Source of the DNA: Adenophora triphylla var. japonica | Taxonomy: Eukaryota > Streptophyta > Magnoliopsida > Asterales > Campanulaceae | Direction of reading: 5' to 3' | Assembly: GCA_022495995.1 (NCBI GenBank) | Contig: JAFEMH010000988.1 | Span: 340,001 to 404,000 of the forward strand | DNA length: 64,000 nt | In this document: one piece after another, positions 63,094 through 64,000 of the stretch | How the letters are laid out: every line of letters begins with the position of its first letter | How positions within the stretch are numbered: position 1 is the first letter of the stretch | Position numbers and translations under genes: made by a program | The notes under the pieces: model-generated | What the model saw: only the letters and a program-made list of their open reading frames with translations | Told to the model about the DNA's origin: nothing | The model's database searches: none

Positions 63094-64000
63094 ATGACGG
63101 GATCAACAGATAACAGTGAGGGAAACGGAACCCCGCCACTAAGGAACCTCCAGACAATGGAGGAGGTGCTGCGAGCCTTCGAAACCATCAAGAAGCGCCA
63201 AGAGGAACAGCAAGCCTGGATCGTAGACACCCTGCGTCTTCGAGGAACAGTCGCAGTTCCCCAACCCGATGGAACCTTTGTTCTCATAGAGGACGAAGAC
63301 ATACCGGCTCCCCCGGTCTCTCAAAGCTATCAGCAAGTTCCGCCTCCGCCAAGCTACGAGACCCCAGCAACGCAAAGCAGCTCTCGCTTAAAGCTCCCCT
63401 CAGGCGTCAGTCAAGCAGCTCCGACATGCCCGCCTCAGCACAGTCAGTTTCCCGGCTCTGCACATCAAGCTCAGTACCAACAGCACCAATGCATCTCGGT
63501 ATCCCCCAGGATTCAATCCTTTGCCTCTATACGAGCCTCGCAACCACAATCAAAAGTCCCCATGCTTACCAGGGACAGGCATCCCGAGCGGATATCCCGA
63601 CATCTCAAGTTTGCCACCTGCTAGTCTGCCAATTGGGGCTAACGAATCATTTCCCCAGTTCCCAAACACAACCCTTAGCGGACCTGGCAATCACGCCCTC
63701 AACTTCAACACCCCAGGGTATGGGTTGGTATACACTCAACTACCTCCCCAAGACTCCCGAATGGCGATCCCATCAGCCAATCCACCCCCATCTTCGGTTT
63801 CCGTCCCTGAGAACGGTAACCCACCTCAGACGGCTGATCCTCACATGGCGTGGCTGATCGAACAAATGAAAGACATGCAAGGCAAGCTAGCTAGTTCTCG
63901 GAAGGACTCCCTCCTGCCTACTGATCCGAACAAAGTGGTCCCTCTCCCTCCAAAGTTCAGGATGCCGGAAATGGAAAAGTTTGACGGGACAGAATGCCCA
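63094..64000 (+). pseudogene. gag of element F (partial, frameshifted)
   Basis: The likely start is ATG at 63094 (MTGSTDNSEGNGTPPLRN), aligned with the start of gag in B. It continues LQTMEEVLRAFETIKKRQEE, VPQPDGTFVLIEDEDIP and QVPPPPSYE. A frame change between about 63430 and 63500 is needed to reach PPGFNPLPLYEPRNHNQ, NTPGYGLVYTQLPPQDSRMA, MAWLIEQMKDMQGKLASSRK and PLPPKFRMPEMEKFDGTECP at the window edge. The Pro/Gln-rich middle and the FRMPEM block are shared with B. The gag core and zinc knuckle lie beyond the window. Confidence 0.82.

Larger units (their letters stand above)
60320..64000 (+). mobile_element. Ogre/Tat-like element F (5' part)
   Basis: It consists of the 5' LTR, the PBS TGGCGACTCCGCTGGGGA, a 1.3-kb leader and gag, running off the right edge. 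LTR ends (TGTAAGTACCCC and ATAATTTCA), PBS and gag all resemble element B, but the two have clearly diverged, and F is on the opposite strand. It interrupts the gag gene of copia E. Confidence 0.88.

Overview
The window is nuclear DNA of a flowering plant, almost certainly a dicot with a repeat-rich genome. The evidence is an intron-containing SKU5-similar cupredoxin gene with consistent plant GT-AG introns, plant-type Ty1/copia and Ty3/gypsy elements primed by plant tRNAs, a PIF/Harbinger element, Mutator-like elements, MITEs, and AT-rich spacers with GGT/CAC microsatellites. No rRNA, tRNA, CRISPR or prokaryotic feature was seen. Only one host gene looks intact: an eight-exon, 560-codon SKS-type gene on the minus strand at 44477-47656. 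Nearly everything else is mobile DNA, much of it nested with target-site duplications (TSDs) that can be read directly.

Left part (1-6076): AT-rich spacer; a small MITE (589-817); a Mutator-like element with a 9-bp TSD that has captured a broken SufE gene fragment (1081-2123); and a chimeric gypsy-type LTR element (2280-5738, TSD CTTTT) whose interior holds gag/protease on the minus strand and, in opposite orientation, an LTR end, primer-binding site (PBS) and gag start of a second element.

Central part (6077-40815): a four-level nest. A PIF/Harbinger element (6077-40815, TSD TTA) has its transposase gene split by a copia element (8368-39556, TSD GGGGT). That copia is split by a very large Ogre/Tat-like gypsy element (11042-36189, TSD ACCTC). 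That in turn carries a related solo LTR (17351-19112, TSD GGTTC). Removing the insertions leaves element sizes of about 3.5 kb, 6.0 kb and 23.4 kb, each typical of its class. The Ogre/Tat-like element has gag, protease, RT, RNase H and integrase remnants on the minus strand. Between integrase and 3' LTR it carries two plant-mobile-domain-like genes on the opposite strand plus several tandem-repeat arrays.

Right part (40816-64000): spacer with a MITE; a second Mutator-like element with a perfect 9-bp TSD carrying a minisatellite and a signal-peptide-like gene scrap (41874-42959); the SKS gene with two related MITEs in its introns; a W-box-containing tandem array upstream of it; then a second nest. 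There copia C (48515-55298, minus) is interrupted by a young non-autonomous element D (49981-52479, TSD ATATC). Copia C is interrupted again by copia E (from 55299), which is itself interrupted at 60320 by the 5' LTR and gag of a second Ogre/Tat-like element F (plus strand) that runs off the window. The right-hand ends of C, E and F lie outside.

The most distinctive signals are the antisense plant-mobile-domain/DUF7745-like genes in the giant element; a palindrome GTCCGNNCGGAC repeated upstream of the TATA box in diverged Ogre-type LTRs; a short hairpin conserved in all three LTR types; and a 33-bp tandem repeat kept just inside the primer-binding site of both Ogre-type elements.
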